A stretch of 64,000 nucleotides of DNA, from positions 930,001-994,000 of the forward strand of contig NW_008805085.1 in NCBI RefSeq assembly GCF_000004825.1, in the 5' to 3' direction. The notes under the pieces were generated by a model. The model was not told where the DNA came from. It did no database searches and saw only the letters and a list, made by a program, of their open reading frames with translations. The DNA is from Heterostelium album PN500 (taxonomy: Eukaryota > Evosea > Eumycetozoa > Acytosteliales > Acytosteliaceae). The translations under genes and the position numbers were made by a program. This document shows, in pieces, positions 44,899 through 58,800 of this stretch (positions are counted from its first letter, which is position 1; each line of letters opens with the position of its first letter).

Positions 44899-47478
44899 TT
44901 AAGCTAGATAATAGGTCATTGATTGACTACCAATGTTAATAAAGAATTGTCCAGTTTCAGCTGTTATTTGATTATCTATTCCAATGAATGTGAACTCTCT
45001 TGGTGTTAAAACGAAATCTACACGTTGTGAATCACCTGGATTCAACAAAATCTTACGGAATCCCTTGAGCATTCTGACCTCTGGTGTGATTTGGGCATAC
45101 TCTTTTCCGAGGAACAACATTGCTGTTTCCTTTCCTGTCATCTTTCCAACGTTGGTAATGGAAACAGAGATTCTTACGTAGTCACCGACGTTTCCAGTGA
45201 AATTGGTTGGGCCGAATCTGGTGGCGTTACAATTGATATCAGAGTATTCGAATTGAGTGTAGCTGAGACCGTGTCCAAAGTCAAAGAGTGGAGTGTGAAT
45301 TCCTTCCATCGAGTATTTGTAGTAGTATGGACTGATATCACCGGTCGAGGCGGGGTAGGTAATTGGAAGACGTCCAGATGGATTGATGTCTCCGAAAATA
45401 ATTTCAGCAATTGGCTTACCAGCTTCCGAACCTGGAAGATAGGCCATGAGAACGGCACCCAATTGGGCGACGAGAGCTGGTGGAAGAACACGTGGACGTG
45501 CTTCAATCAAAACGAGAATGATTGGTGCTTTGGTAGATTGCACCAATGTTTCCAAAAGAAAAACTTGAGCTTCGTCCATTGATAGATCATTGATATCACC
45601 GGCACCCTCTGATTCTGGGAGTTCACCAAGAACGACAACAACAGCATCGGACTCGGAAGCAGCGTTGGCAGCTTGTTCCAACAATGTTTGATTAATGACA
45701 CCATATTCAGTACCTTGTTCGAAAACAACTTCGGCATTTGTTTGGTTCAAGTATTGTTGAATACCCGATAGAATAGTAGTTCCAAATGGGAATTCAGAGT
45801 TGTATTTAGCACCTTGCCAGTGGAATGTCCAACCACCGTTTTGATTTGGTAGAGAGTCAGCCGATGGACCAGTTACTAAAATCTTTGAGATTTGACTTGG
45901 ATTCAATGGTAGGACTTGGTTGTTTTGGAGGAGTGTGACAGACTCTGCAACGGCGTTGGCAGCAACTTCACGATCTTCCAATTGACCGATCGATTCAATC
46001 AACTCTGGGTCGGTAACTGGATATGGGTTATCAAATAGACCGGTGGCATATTTGAGGTTGAGAATACGACGAACCGACATATCAAGACGACTCTCGGGAA
46101 TACGACCGTTTTGAACCATACGCAACAACAATCTTGGGAATGAGAAATCGTCGGCAACCATCGACATATCGATACCGGCATTCAAAGCCAACTCGATAGC
46201 TTGTACCATGGTTGGTGCAATCTTGTGGAAAAAGTGGAGTTTCTCTATGTCTTGCCAATCGGAGACGGCAAGACCGTCGAATTGCAATTCCTCTCTCAAA
46301 ACACCGGCGATATACTTCTCAGAGGCATGCATTGGGATACCGTTGATCTCTGCAGAGTTAACCATGACAGTACCGGCAAAACCTTTGTTCAAAGCTTGGG
46401 CAAAAGAAGGAAGGAAATAGTGACGCATCATACGCTCTGGAATCCAAGCTGGAGTTCTATCCTTTCCATTGACTGGATTGGAGTATCCAAAGTAGTGCTT
46501 GGCGGTACCAACTACAGCTGGAGAGCTGATATTTCCGGTGAATGGATTCGAATCTCTTTGGAGTCCTCTTACAGAGGCTTCACCGAGTTGACTAGCAACG
46601 AATGGATCTTCACTGAAGGTCTCATACATACGCGACCACATTGGTTGAACACCAAGTCCAAGAACAGGTGAGAAAACCCATGGGAAACCACAGGCAGCTG
46701 AATCTTTACCAGAGATAGTTTGTCCTTGATAGACCAAATCTGGATTAAAAGTAGCACCCATACCAGTTCCCTAAAAACAAAATAGATAAAATTAGTAAAT
46801 TTCTTTAATTTTACACCTTTAAATTAGATATTATAACTTACATGTGGGAAAAGTGTTGATTTTTCAATATAGGTACCACCATGAATACTGTCAATACCAT
46901 AGATCATTGGAATAGAATTTGGTTGATTCTTTACAGTGATTCTCTGTAAGGTTGTCAAGAGATCGATCCATTGAGTAGCATTGAGCGAAGAGTAACCTTG
47001 AACGATTCCACCAGTGGTTGGTGAATTTAAAAACGATCCAATTTGGAATTCCTTGGTAATTTCATCTACATAGGTTTCATTCAATTGAACTGTATTTGGA
47101 TATACCAACTTATTAACATCAATCTAAAAAAAAAAATATAAAAAAATAAATTTAAACTATTAATAATTTGGGTTTTATTTAAATTTATAATAAAATATAT
47201 ACTTGTGTCATTTGTCCAACTTTCTCTACGATTGACATCTTTCCTAACAAAGCAGTAACGAAATCATCTCTATTCTTAATATATTGTTTTTGTTGTTCTG
47301 TTAACTCTGGTTTTGGGTACATTTCAGAGATTTTGTATTTCTTTTGTTTATAGATAGGTTCGTCATCTTCTTCACCATAAGAGTATGGTTGATTGTTAAT
47401 ATTGACTTTCTCAGTTGCAGCAATAGCAAATGCTACAAAAGATACTAACAATAAAGATAATAAAACGATCTTCATCAT
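44899..47478 (-). CDS. gluA: Glycoside hydrolase family 3 beta-glucosidase, gluA type
   Basis: Minus-strand exons 47478-47203, 47123-46842 and 46770-44899, phase 0 throughout, give 809 residues, near the 821 of Dictyostelium lysosomal beta-glucosidase. A signal peptide (MMKIVLLSLLLVSFVAFAIA) is followed by the GH3 domain: IPMIYGIDSIHGG, GTAKHYFGYSNP, and the nucleophile motif GLAVSDW with Asp at about residue 357. The second domain has LPLNPSQISKILVTGPSAD and the DAVVVVLGE and PSGRLPITYP segments. A C-terminal fibronectin type III-like domain follows (FDFGHGLSYTQFEYSD, VSITNVGKMTGKETAMLFL). The product should be secreted or lysosomal and degrade glucosides, for example from bacterial or plant food. 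Start is the first of two adjacent ATGs. Confidence 0.94.
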
Positions 47479-47956
47479 TATTTGTATGAATAAATAAATA
47501 TAAAGTTATTAGTTTGTTGGAACTAAAATAAAACAACAACACAATTGCAATTAAAAGAAATAACAATTCAAAATTTAAACACCTTAAAAACCAACCTCGT
47601 AAACATTCCAAAGGTTTTCGGTAAAGCTCAAAAAAAAGACCCCCTTCAATTTAAAAAATCTTCCCAAAAAGAAAAATCCACAATCTACAAAAAAAAAAAA
47701 TATCTGACCATTGTTGATGTCATCTTAAAATAATCAAAAATATTGATTACCAGTGAATAATTGATTTCTTACTGGTTATTTCGTTAAATGACGAAATTTG
47801 ATGATCTAATATATATATATATATATTAGAATAATAATATTTATAAAATAAAAAAATGGAAATATAGATACAAGTATTTTATTTGAATAAAAAATATATA
47901 AAAATATATTATTTGTGAATTTCGTTCAGTATTGACTTTTTTAGTTTTAGATTAAT
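47479..47956. other. Intergenic region between GH3 and the first ComC-like gene
   Basis: A 478-bp gap between tandem minus-strand genes. It has an AT dinucleotide run at 47808-47826 and a small inverted repeat GAAATTTGATGATC near 47790. It presumably carries the gluA promoter and the 3' end region of the ComC-like gene. No coding sequence is seen. Confidence 0.45.
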
Positions 47957-50900
47957 TTACAAAGAACCTCTTTTCTTGAGTTTAATAACATCGATTACTC
48001 TTCTACCGGCTAGTTGTTTCTTGATGACTACTGCCGAGATAGTAATGACTAGCATTGCACCTACTACACTGCAGACAACAATGACTGGTAGTTTCCATTT
48101 GTTTTTGTCGGAACCACATAGGTTATCTTGGTCGGAAGTGACCAACAATCCAAAATTTGGATCAACAATACATCCCTTATCGAAATGTGGAACCTCCACT
48201 GCCGAGAGAAGTCTGAATGCTTTTTTATCGTCGGTGTTGCTACCGTTGTTGATATTCTGATAGAGACTGTCTGTGTTGTCCAATACTTTGATGCTACTCT
48301 TTGTTATTCTATCGTCAATGTAGAGATAGTGTGCAAATCTCGCAGAGACAATGGTTCCTCCTGATTTAATTTCGAGCCACGATGCATTGTCGGTTGTTGT
48401 TGTTGGTACTTCACAAAGAGAATCCGAGTCAACGTTGATCTCGGTAGCAAAAACTAATTGAAGTATGCTCAGACGCGAAGAGAATGTCCAGTTGCTAACG
48501 TGAATTTGGAACTTTACTGAATTTGCTGCCAATTCAATATATTCACCAGCGAATTCAATGATTTTCTTCTCTTTAACAATGTCTACGTACAGTTGAAGTT
48601 GACAACCATCGTTGTCGAAATCACCATGATATTCCAACGAATCTTCACTCTGATTGACTATTTTCCATTTGATATTGGCAGTGTCCAATGTCTTCTTGGT
48701 TACACTATCCTCTAGTTCTCTTAGGTACTTCACATTGATCTCGAATTTCAACTTGTCAGAGGTAGAAGGAAGGACAACACCACCCTCGTCATTGGGGGTT
48801 GGGACGGGAGTTGGTGTTATGACATCCACTTTCTGAGAGCAGTCTATAGAAGTATACCCTTCGGCACATGTACACTGACCGTTTGGACGACAAATACCAT
48901 TTCCGCTGCATTCTGTCCGTCCAGGACAAACAAATCTAGTTGTATAATAAAATATGCTTCTTGTTGCATTTAGTTTGTTCATGTTACTTGTCATTGAAAT
49001 AATGTTGATTGGAAGTGCATCGCCTTGTGCATTGATATCTTCGTTCAAGAGAGTATCACAAATCACCAGAGATGTATTAATAAAATAATTGTTTGTACAA
49101 GATGTTTTGCCAATTGTAATATTCAAATAGCCTGGAGTAAAGTTTGATCCGAAAATAGTTACATTTCCACGTACTCCTTTATCGATAGATGTACATCTGT
49201 CTATAACAATATTTTCAAAGTAGACAAACGTATTCGATCTTTGACCTCCAACTTCGACAAATAAGGCATCGGGAGCCACTTTAGAAGGTATAGTCGCAAC
49301 AATTCTGTTATAACTTGCAGATGTTATAGTTATGGTAAGTATGGTGTTCACTGGAAGAATATTAATGGTAGAAATGTTTGTATGAAAGTTTTCTCCGTTG
49401 ATCTGAATCTCAGTAGGAGAAAGTCGGTCAATTGACGTGATGTTGGGTAGCATATAACTATAAGTGTAAAGGTTTGAAGTTATATCATCGATCAACACAG
49501 CAAACGGTATACCTGTACCGACACCCGCTGGGAAAGTAACATCAAGTTGAGAAGATGTTGGCCGAGGATTGCTAACTGTGCACCCTGCTATGGAACAGGT
49601 AAATTTACTATAATAGAATCCCTTATTAGAAAAATCAAGAGAAAGTGTACCGCCACTCGTTGGAAGTAGTGATATTCTTCCGGGAATACTCGGTTCTAAA
49701 AAATTTGGAAATAAATTATTAATTAAAATCTTTGTTTTATATAAGGAATAGTTATTATGATTCATTCTTACTTGGTCCATAAAATTCATTAAATACTGCG
49801 TATGGCAAAGTCGGGGAACCAACTGTCAAAGAGATATTGTAGTTTAGAATCATTGGTGGGGGACCATACGTTGGAAAATTTGCAGGCAAATATGGTGTTA
49901 CCTCTTGTCCTGAATACGGAGCATTGGTGTAGATCCAAGTTTTTGAAGAGCTCACAAAGTCTAATCCTTGAGCCATCTTTTGGTAGTAGATGCTTGAACT
50001 GATGATTTTTTGAATTGCAAAAACAAATGAAGAATCAGCCACTACAGACACAAATGAGTTTCTTTCGGCCACTACATTAAGATGACTTACTTTGGAGACC
50101 ATAATTTTATAACCAATATTACGATATGCTATTTGACATGGTTTTAAGTTTGGTAAAACTAAACAGAAAAAGTTTAAATAATTTGATTAAAATAAAATTC
50201 ACAATAATAATAGTTTTAAAAACTTACTAAATGGTGGTTGATATGCTAGATATTGTAATTGACCAACGGTTAGTTTCAAAGGAAGAATTCGTCCAGGATA
50301 AGTACGAGAGACTTTACATCTAATTGAAGTATGAGGTACCAATACTTCAACGTCGGGACATTCATTATTGGTTTTTTCAAATAATACCGACTTGTCCATT
50401 GTACTATTGCCCAAGTTATCACCAACTATGGTCAACCATTGATTCGCTGTTGTTGGTGGGTAGATGTATTGTATTGATGGTGGCATATATTGACTATATA
50501 CTGAATTATTCAAGCTTGGATATTGAAGAGTCAAATAAAATCCTAGAATTATTTATTATATTAGAAAACTATATTGTATTTTAAAATATATAGATATATA
50601 TATATTTTATACATACTTCCTGATCCTTCCGGTATTGTCACCATTATGATTGGATAGCTGTAGGAAAAGCTAACAACTATTGTGGATGATCCAATAGCAT
50701 ATAAAATGTTTGTAGGTTTTTCATCTCTGTCAATTGTCAGTGCTAATTGTCCGCCTCTGGTAGGAACTACACTAGACACAAACACTGGTGGCGTTGGATT
50801 CTGTTCGCAAAAATAATATAACTCATTTGTTGGATCGCGCGCCGACATCATTGCACTACCGTTGGAGTAAAAAAAAGCTGTCTGGTTCACATAGGTTGGT

Positions 50901-51295
50901 GTTCTCGGCATATCATCCCAATTCCAAGGACAATAAGTAGTGCAAAGATCGATTGTGGTTTGATAAAAGATAAGGTTGGCTTCATCTTTATTATTGTTGT
51001 TTGTTGCATACCGCCAAGAATCGTAGTTTACATTGTCTAGCATGTTAGATCCACTGATCCAACCTTCAGCTGAAGCACCAAACTCATTGACTATCCAATC
51101 TGCTTCAGCCCTAGTCAGAATCGTTGCCAAGTATCCACCATCAGTCAAACACTGACTAGCAGCATCATCGTATGATTTTGCATCCATCTTAAAATCGTAC
51201 CAATGAAGTGTGGAGGGATTTTGTTTTCCGCGACTCTCTACCAAACTATGGTGTAATAAAATACAACTTATTATTATAATTATTATATATTTCAT
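47957..51295 (-). CDS. ComC-like receptor A: lectin-like, IPT/TIG, EGF, membrane span
   Basis: Minus-strand exons 51295-50617, 50542-50228, 50158-49772 and 49695-47957, all phase 1, give 1039 residues. A signal peptide (IIIIIISCILLHHSL) is followed by a C-type-lectin-like domain: SYDDAASQCLTDGGYLATI, GWISGSN, and a late YYFCEQNP cysteine. Several IPT/TIG Ig-like repeats follow, recognised by PTRGGQL, LTIVGDNLGN, SGGTLSLDFSN and GNVTIFGSNFTPG. An EGF-like module (CPGRTECSGNGICRPNGQCTC) lies at about 712-745. Then comes a ComC-supersandwich-like region and a membrane span (VIVVCSVVGAMLVITISAVVI) at about 996-1018. The basic cytoplasmic tail is about 21 residues. In D. discoideum related proteins (ComC, Tgr family) act in cell-cell signalling; the role here is inferred. 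Confidence 0.87.
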
Positions 51296-51416
51296 TGTAA
51301 TTATTTATAAAAATAGTTTTGTTGTCAAAAACAAATATTTAAAGATGTTTAAAGAAAAATTTAAAAATCATCAGAAAATATCTTTGATCTCAAAAAAAAA
51401 AACAAACAAATTTGGG

Positions 51417-54400
51417 TCAGACCAAGAAAAAGAAGAAGTTGTTTTTGCCATGATTTACGAAAAATATTTTTTCATTGATTTTTAGAAATAAAAAAGATTG
51501 ATAAAGTTTTTGGAATTTATTCTTTATTCGATCGATTATATTTAATAATTTTACAATTTTTAATTTTTTTGATTTACGCTTTTTCAATTTATATGAAATT
51601 ACATCTGAAATTCTACGACCTTGTAATCGCTTCTTTACAAGGAAAACAGTGGCTAAAACCAAGATTGTGGCACCGACAACACTGCAAACAACAATGACTG
51701 GAAGTCGCCATTTGTTATTGTCTTCGTCTCCGCAAGTAAGTTTCTCATCATTTCCTGTTAGAAGCAGTGAATAGTTTGGATCTATTGTACAGTAGGTGGA
51801 GAATGAAGGTGAAACCACTGCTGTCAGAAGGTTATATTCACCTTTGGAGCTGATAATATCTTTGTAGAGTGCATCGTTCAAGTCGAGTTGACGGACCACG
51901 CTCTTGGTGATTCTCGATTCCAAAATGAGACGACTTGCAAATTTAGCTTGAAGAATACTGTTTGGTGTTCGAACTTGGTAGTAGCTAAGCGAAGATTGCT
52001 GTTGATCCGATTCCTCAACTGGATTTGTGCATAGATCATCAGTGTTTGATGCCGATGCCTTTGTTATGTAGATAATTTCCAGAGTGTTGAGAGGTGATTT
52101 GAATGTCCATTGAGTGATATTCACTGTGAATTTCACACTGTTGGCATCAAGCAGTATAGTTTCACCGGCGAATGTATGGTTGGTAGCATTGACGATAATG
52201 TCAACATTCAGTTGGATACGACAACTGTTTTCTTTGAAAGTACCAATATAAGTACCATTGGATGGTTGTTGCCAAGAAATATTTTTCATGGAAACTTGAT
52301 TGTGTACTTGAGCGCTGTCGTCTACCTCTCGAATATGATAGAGTCCAATACTGAAATCCAAAGATGATTCACCCGAGAGAATGGTTACTCCTTCATCGGT
52401 TGTTACTGGTGGAAGAGGCGGTGGTTGCGGTTTATTAACTGGTTGTTGGAATGAACAATCTCTGAGTGACCAACCAGATTGACAAATACAAGTACCAGTT
52501 GTCTTTTGGCAATCACCATGACCGGAACATTTGTTTGGACACTCGTAATCTGTGATATAATAGAATATCTGTTGTGAAAGAACAACTATTTGATCGAGGA
52601 ATGCTTTGATTTCAATGGTGAGAGCATCTCCATTTTTATTGCTTGGCACCGATGCTTTGTAATTACACACCAACTCGGTTGTACTTATGAAAAAGATTTG
52701 ATCGCAAGCCAATCCACCAATAGTAATTGAAAGTAAGTCATTATAAAATCCAGAACCGATCAGAGTAACATTTCCAGGTTGTTGGAATCGTACCGATCGA
52801 TAGGAATCGATTTTGAAATGAGTTGGAAGATTTTGATAGGTGATTCCATTCGATATTCTATCATTGACATACAGGTGAAGGAAGTATTGTCTATCACCAG
52901 CAGGCATCTTTACAATGGTTTCATTCGATGAGACGATTTCAAAGATTGGTATAACTTGTTTGGCAATGTCATCGTACAAAGTGATATTGGCATTAGGAGA
53001 AATATTCACCATATAGAAATGAACATATCCATGGGATTTAGATGTGGCATTGGTCAAGTAGTCACCAACAAACACTGGTGTTTCATAGATGACAAATTTA
53101 TCACCACGATACTGAGTTTGTATATATAGCATAGCATCTTTCCCCTCTACTGGTACTGTTACCGCAATAGCTGTCGAATTGATTAAAGTAGCTATAGTGA
53201 GGGCATTGCTACCCAATATAGCATTTTGGAAACCTTGGAAATTATATCCGTAGATTATCAAGCTGGTTTCGCGACTACTCACAGCATATCTACTGACGGA
53301 GTTGATGATTGGGATAGGATCTTGAGCCAATGCCACTACATCATCCACTGTGATAATACACTCTGACATTTGATATAAAGGACTCTCCAAAATAACAGAC
53401 CTTTGGCTGATGTATTGTGTAAGTGAAACGGATGCCGGATTTCCGTTTGGTTGAATAACTTTGATTACACTGAAATACGATCCATAGTTTCCAATATCCA
53501 ATGTGAACGTCGTACCTTGTACGTTGAGAACACGATACTTTGGAACAGGATTAAAATATCTAATCAGCGTCGTGCAGTTTACTTGTTGATCTTGAATAGC
53601 ACTTGTCAGCTCCATGGTGTTGATATTAAACTTATAACTCAAACCTTCAACTAAGAGAGCGGGGTCGATATTAGCTCGTGTATATGGTATGGTAGAACTT
53701 CTAATATTTGGTCCATCTGTATAAATAAATGAATCAACAGTGTTGTTCCATGCAATTCCTTCCATGAAATTCTCTGGAAAAACGGAAGGATAGATCAATT
53801 TAACTTCATTGACCTCTGGTATGCTGGTAACTACTCCAATGTATGCTTTGAAAGTTCCAACTGTCATTAATCTTGCTAATTTGATAGAACTTGTATAGTT
53901 TGAGGAAAATGATATCAATTGGAGAAATGATTTTGTCGATTGAGAATCTACAAAGATTAATAATTTTGATTAGTAACATTGGTTATATTATTTCATGGAC
54001 ACTTTTAAAATTAAAAATAATACCTACAATATGGTAAACTATAGACTGTTGTAGTAATCGAACTAACATTGACAGTTATTGGGAAAAAGTGATCTACAGA
54101 GGAAGCAAGCTGACAAGAAATGGCAAAATTATCCAAATCCGTTATATCTAAACATTGAATTGGTCCTACCTTTATTTGAATATCAGTTACAGTGTTTCCA
54201 AAATTCTCACCCACAATTGTCACTATGTCTCCAGTACCAACTGAGAAATAAGATAGTAAAGGAGCTAGAAATATTATTAAATAAATATTTAAATAAGTTT
54301 TAAAAGTTAAAAAAAAATAGAATACTAAATATTTGGTGTCTTATACATACGTTCATATACAATACTTGTTGAACTATTAATTTTTTCGCCATCTGTTGCT

Positions 54401-55164
54401 TTGTAGCTTGATGAGATTGGGATTGAATTTATACCACCTGGAACGGAATAAGTATAAAGGTCCACAGAAGAATTGTCACTAAAAGCAAGAAAAAGTCCTT
54501 GCCAAGTCACCTCTGGAACAGTCACAGGGATATCATCTGTATCTTCTACTTTAAAGAAAATTCTAAGTTGTCCTCCGGTGGTTGGCACTGTGTTTGTCGG
54601 ATACATATGAGCCTTTGAAACTGTGTCATTAACGAATTGACAGATAAATGGAAGTTGTTTATCGACGTCTGTTGCGTAGTGAGTGATGTTGTTGGCGCTG
54701 TTTCCTTCCACTGCAACACCTTTGTTCGAAGTTGATGGATAGATCATTGATTCCGGGGCAAAAAAACATGTGGTCTTGCACTGTTGAGTCAGGTAGTTGT
54801 AGAATTGCATTCCGAGATATGGCGAATCCGCTGAATACGAGTAATCTAGTGATCCAACTTGGTTGAAACCATTCACAAACGAACGGCTAGTGAGAAATCC
54901 AGAGTTGGCCAATTGTGCAAATTCCAGGTGGTTCGGAGTTGCAAGCCAACCTCCGTTACCTTTACATACACTGATTGCATCGGCATAGGATTTCGTCTCG
55001 GAATTCCACTCGAATATACGGTCGCCAATATAGAGTTTCCATCCATCCGAAACCTGTGCTGGCATTGGTGTCTTATCGTCATCACGGTCCATTACCGCAG
55101 ACACCAACACCACTGCCAAGCTCAAACAACAAAAAACAAAAGAAAAAAAATAATTTATTTTCAT
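51417..55164 (-). CDS. ComC-like receptor B, tandem paralogue of receptor A
   Basis: Minus-strand exons 55164-54351, 54264-54028 and 53947-51417, phase 1, give 1193 residues. It has the same order as its neighbour 122 bp downstream: signal peptide (FFSFVFCCLSLAVVLVSA), lectin-like domain with SYADAISVCKGNGGWLATP, SFVNGFNQVG and a late FICQF cysteine, IPT/TIG repeats (PTTGGQLRI, VTIVGENFGN, SLIIYGYNFQG, NVTLIGSGF), an EGF module (CPNKCSGHGDCQKTTGTCIC) at about 816-850, a ComC-supersandwich-like region and a membrane span near 1099-1121 (VIVVCSVVGATILVLATVF). It differs from A by an extra IPT/TIG region, one intron fewer and a 72-residue Lys-, Ile- and Phe-rich tail that may come from former 3' untranslated sequence. 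Adhesion or kin-recognition use is possible but not shown. Confidence 0.86.
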
Positions 55165-55838
55165 ACAAAAAAAAAACTGTATCTTCTCGAAAAAGCTATA
55201 ACATATATATATTTAAAAATAAATAACAAATATAGATCTATAATTATATCGAATTTAAAAATAATATGTTCTTGAGACTTTCTCACTACGACCCAAAGAT
55301 CAGCAAGCACTCCAATCCAACTTTTTTTGTATTTTTGTTAAAAAATCTTTTTCCTAAACTTTTAAAAAAAAAAAAAAAAAAACAATTTTAATCACTTTTC
55401 TTGGGTTTAACAGAATTTTTAAATATAGAGACAAGTGTCACTTTTACCGATGGCAAGCAACCATCTTATTTTAAGATCTAGATCTGAAAATTATTAGATT
55501 ACAAGAAAACTATTTTTGATAAGAAAAAAAAAATGTTTATGTTTGCAACAATAAATGAAAAATATTCCCAGCTGTATTCGAACAGGAGAAGAAACTAAAG
55601 TTTATAATATACTATAAATGATTAATCATTTTTAATTAAAGAATCTCAGGTGTCATACAAATAAATAAAAATATTAAAAATATTTAAAAATATTATCAGT
55701 TTTAAATTTTGTTTTTTAAATATTTACAAAAAATTTTGAATAAAGGCGCAATGATGTTCATTTTTTTTGATTAACATTTGCAAAAATTGATGATCATGTG
55801 TTTTTTTTTTAATCAAAGGATATATTTAAAGTATTATT
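55165..55838. other. Divergent intergenic region, receptor B and GAS2-like gene
   Basis: A 674-bp gap between divergent starts. 55262-55330 (TTGAGACTTTCTCACTACGACC...) and 55430-55490 have mixed composition; the rest is A+T tracts, including an 18-base A run at about 55365-55382. An AGATCTAGATCT palindrome lies at 55474-55485. Both promoters should be here. Confidence 0.5.
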
Positions 55839-58800
55839 ATGTTACCAAACAATAATTACTATACTCCTTACCAAAATCAAAAGTTTAATAACAGTAGTAG
55901 CAGCAATAATAGAACGTATAACAGCAGCAACACTGATACTACCACAGGAGTTACTAATGAAAATAATATAATGAGTGGTAATACTAGAGCTGGATTAGTC
56001 AGTGATAGTGGAATCGATAATATTCCACTCACTCCCATTAGAAGTCAGAATAATAATGGTAGTATTAGTAGTAACACTGGTACCGGTGCCACTCAACAAC
56101 AACAACAACAACAACAACAAAATCAAAAACATCAACAACAGCAACAACATCATTATCAACAACAACAACAAACAACTGTAACATCAAATACTACAACGAC
56201 AACAGGATCCTCAAGAGCACAATCATCACCAAATTTATATGATAGAATGTTATCCTCTCATAATAACAGTAATCAGAGTAGTAATAGGTCATCGTTACAT
56301 AATATGTCACAACCTAATATTCCAGGTCAGGTCATATTAGAAGAGGTGATATCCGACGAAGAAGATACATCATATCCTCAAACACCATTCTCAAGATACA
56401 GTAGTAGTCAACATTCATCTCCATCACAAAAGCAGCAACAACAACAACAACAGAGTTCATCATCATTCATAGATGACGACTCACCCTTAACTCCCTCCAA
56501 ATTCAAGACAACCAAGACACCCAGACGTTGGAGATTAGTACCTGCTCATTGTACATGTATTATAGTATGTTAATTAATACAAATGCTAATGATCAATAAC
56601 TACTATTATTATAAATTACTAATATTTTATTTTTATCTTCTTTTTGATAACTAACTTATTTTATTAGCATGATACTGAAGATGGCCAACAACATCAACAA
56701 CATGATATTAATTGTAATACACAACAACAACAACAACAACAGCAACAACAAAACAAAACAAATACCACTACTCCTACTTCTACTTCCACAAATAATAATA
56801 TACATTCTACAACATCAACAACAAACTATACACCTTCAACACCGATATCGGGATCTAAACCACCAATAATGACACCAAACCATCATCTTATGAATAGTCA
56901 ACAGCAGCAACAACAACAACAACAACGTATGAATTATGATACTCCTACATCCGCTGCAAACAATAGCAACAGCAATATATCACCAAGCAGATATCAATCA
57001 CAACCACAACAACAATATCAACATCATTACAACCAGCAACAACAACAAACATTTTCAACACCATCAAGTACATCTTTTTCTAGTCGTACAAGTAGTAGTC
57101 CAAGAAAGAGACCCGACTACAACGTCTATTCCAGTGGAAACTACGCTCAGGAGTTGAATCTTCTAAAGAAAGAATCGAAATCACTCGAAGATGATTTCAA
57201 CAACTCACAAATCTCACAGCCATATTTCACGCCAGTGTCAACCGCTTCACAGTATCATCATCAACAACAACAACAACAACAACCAACCTCTAGATTCTTT
57301 AATTCATCAACAACTACACCATCCAATTATCAAATGATGAACTTCTCAGAGTATGATGTTGAATATAACGATAGACCAGACAACAATAGCAATAATAGAT
57401 CACGTGAGATGTTGGAGCAAGAGATTCTCGGTACTCAAGAGACTGTCGCCGACAAGATCGACCAACTGAAACAGAAGCTGGTAATGGCTGAACATGCATT
57501 GACTTCCGCTGAATCGAGATACAACACGATCGAGGATGAATCGAGACGAACCGGTCGCGTCAATGTAGAGCTACTCGGCCGTGTCAATCAGCTGACGGCA
57601 GAGCGCGACAAGCTGGCAAACGCCATGCACTCGAACCTCGACAACTCGAACTTGATCAACGAAAACAACAAGCTGCGACGTGTTATCGACGACCAAGAAC
57701 GTATCATCGCAGAGAAGAGTGTCGACGATGCACTCATCTCCGATCTGGTACAGGAGATATCGCAGCTATCGTCCGTCATCGATCAGAAGCTGCTAGAGGC
57801 AGACCAAAAGGATGCGTACATTCGCGAGAGACGCGAGGAAATAGTGATGCTTGGCGAGCGACTGCGCAACATGCAAGAGGATCATTCCAACCAATCGAAA
57901 GTCGAGCTACTCCTACATGAACTGGTCGCGCTACGGCAACAGAGCGAGGAACTCGACCGATTTGCAAACGCCAAGATCAACCAGGAGCGAAACAAATCGC
58001 AGCAATCCGATGTACAACGACGCCACGCCGAAACGAAGCTACAACAACTCGCCATTGAGATGAGCGAACTAAAGAGAACGAATGAGATGCTGCAAGGCTC
58101 CGATAGGGAGGAGCGCGAACGTCGTGTAATCAGTGAGAACCAAGTTGTCTTGCTTCGAGAGACGATCGATCGGATGACAAAGAATGAGCTGTCGGTCAAA
58201 GAGGAGTTGGCGCAGTCCAAGAAGGAGTGTCAATCTCAGAGTGAAGAGTTGCAACGTAGTCAGGGAACCATTGAAGAGCTGAACCGAATGTTGGAGCATC
58301 TGATGGCAGAGAACGACGATATGAAAGAACGACTATCGAAGGTGCATGTAGTCATCGAGAACTCGCCAAGAGTACAGCTTTCCGACCAACAAATTCAAGT
58401 TCTTACACCTTCGCGTGTGAGAAGAACAACTTTCGATTCGTTGTACCAAAGTCTCTATAAATCAACTTCAGCGGTACCCACTGGAAACAACCATCATTCG
58501 AATACCAATAGTTCAGCAACAGCATCAGCAACAGCAACAACATCACTATCTTCTTCTTACAGTAGTACCTACAGACCATTCTCATATACACATCAACATC
58601 AACAACCACCAGTATTCTCTAGTTCCTCCTCAAACAAAAACACTCAGAATAATAATAGTAGTAGCAGTAATAACAACATCTTTGGTACCAACTCATTCTT
58701 TGATAAGTATCGTGAGATGGACGACGAAAATGGTGACGACGAAGACATCATCGTCAACAACAATCAAAAAGAACTGACACAAGAAGAACTCGCTCAAACA

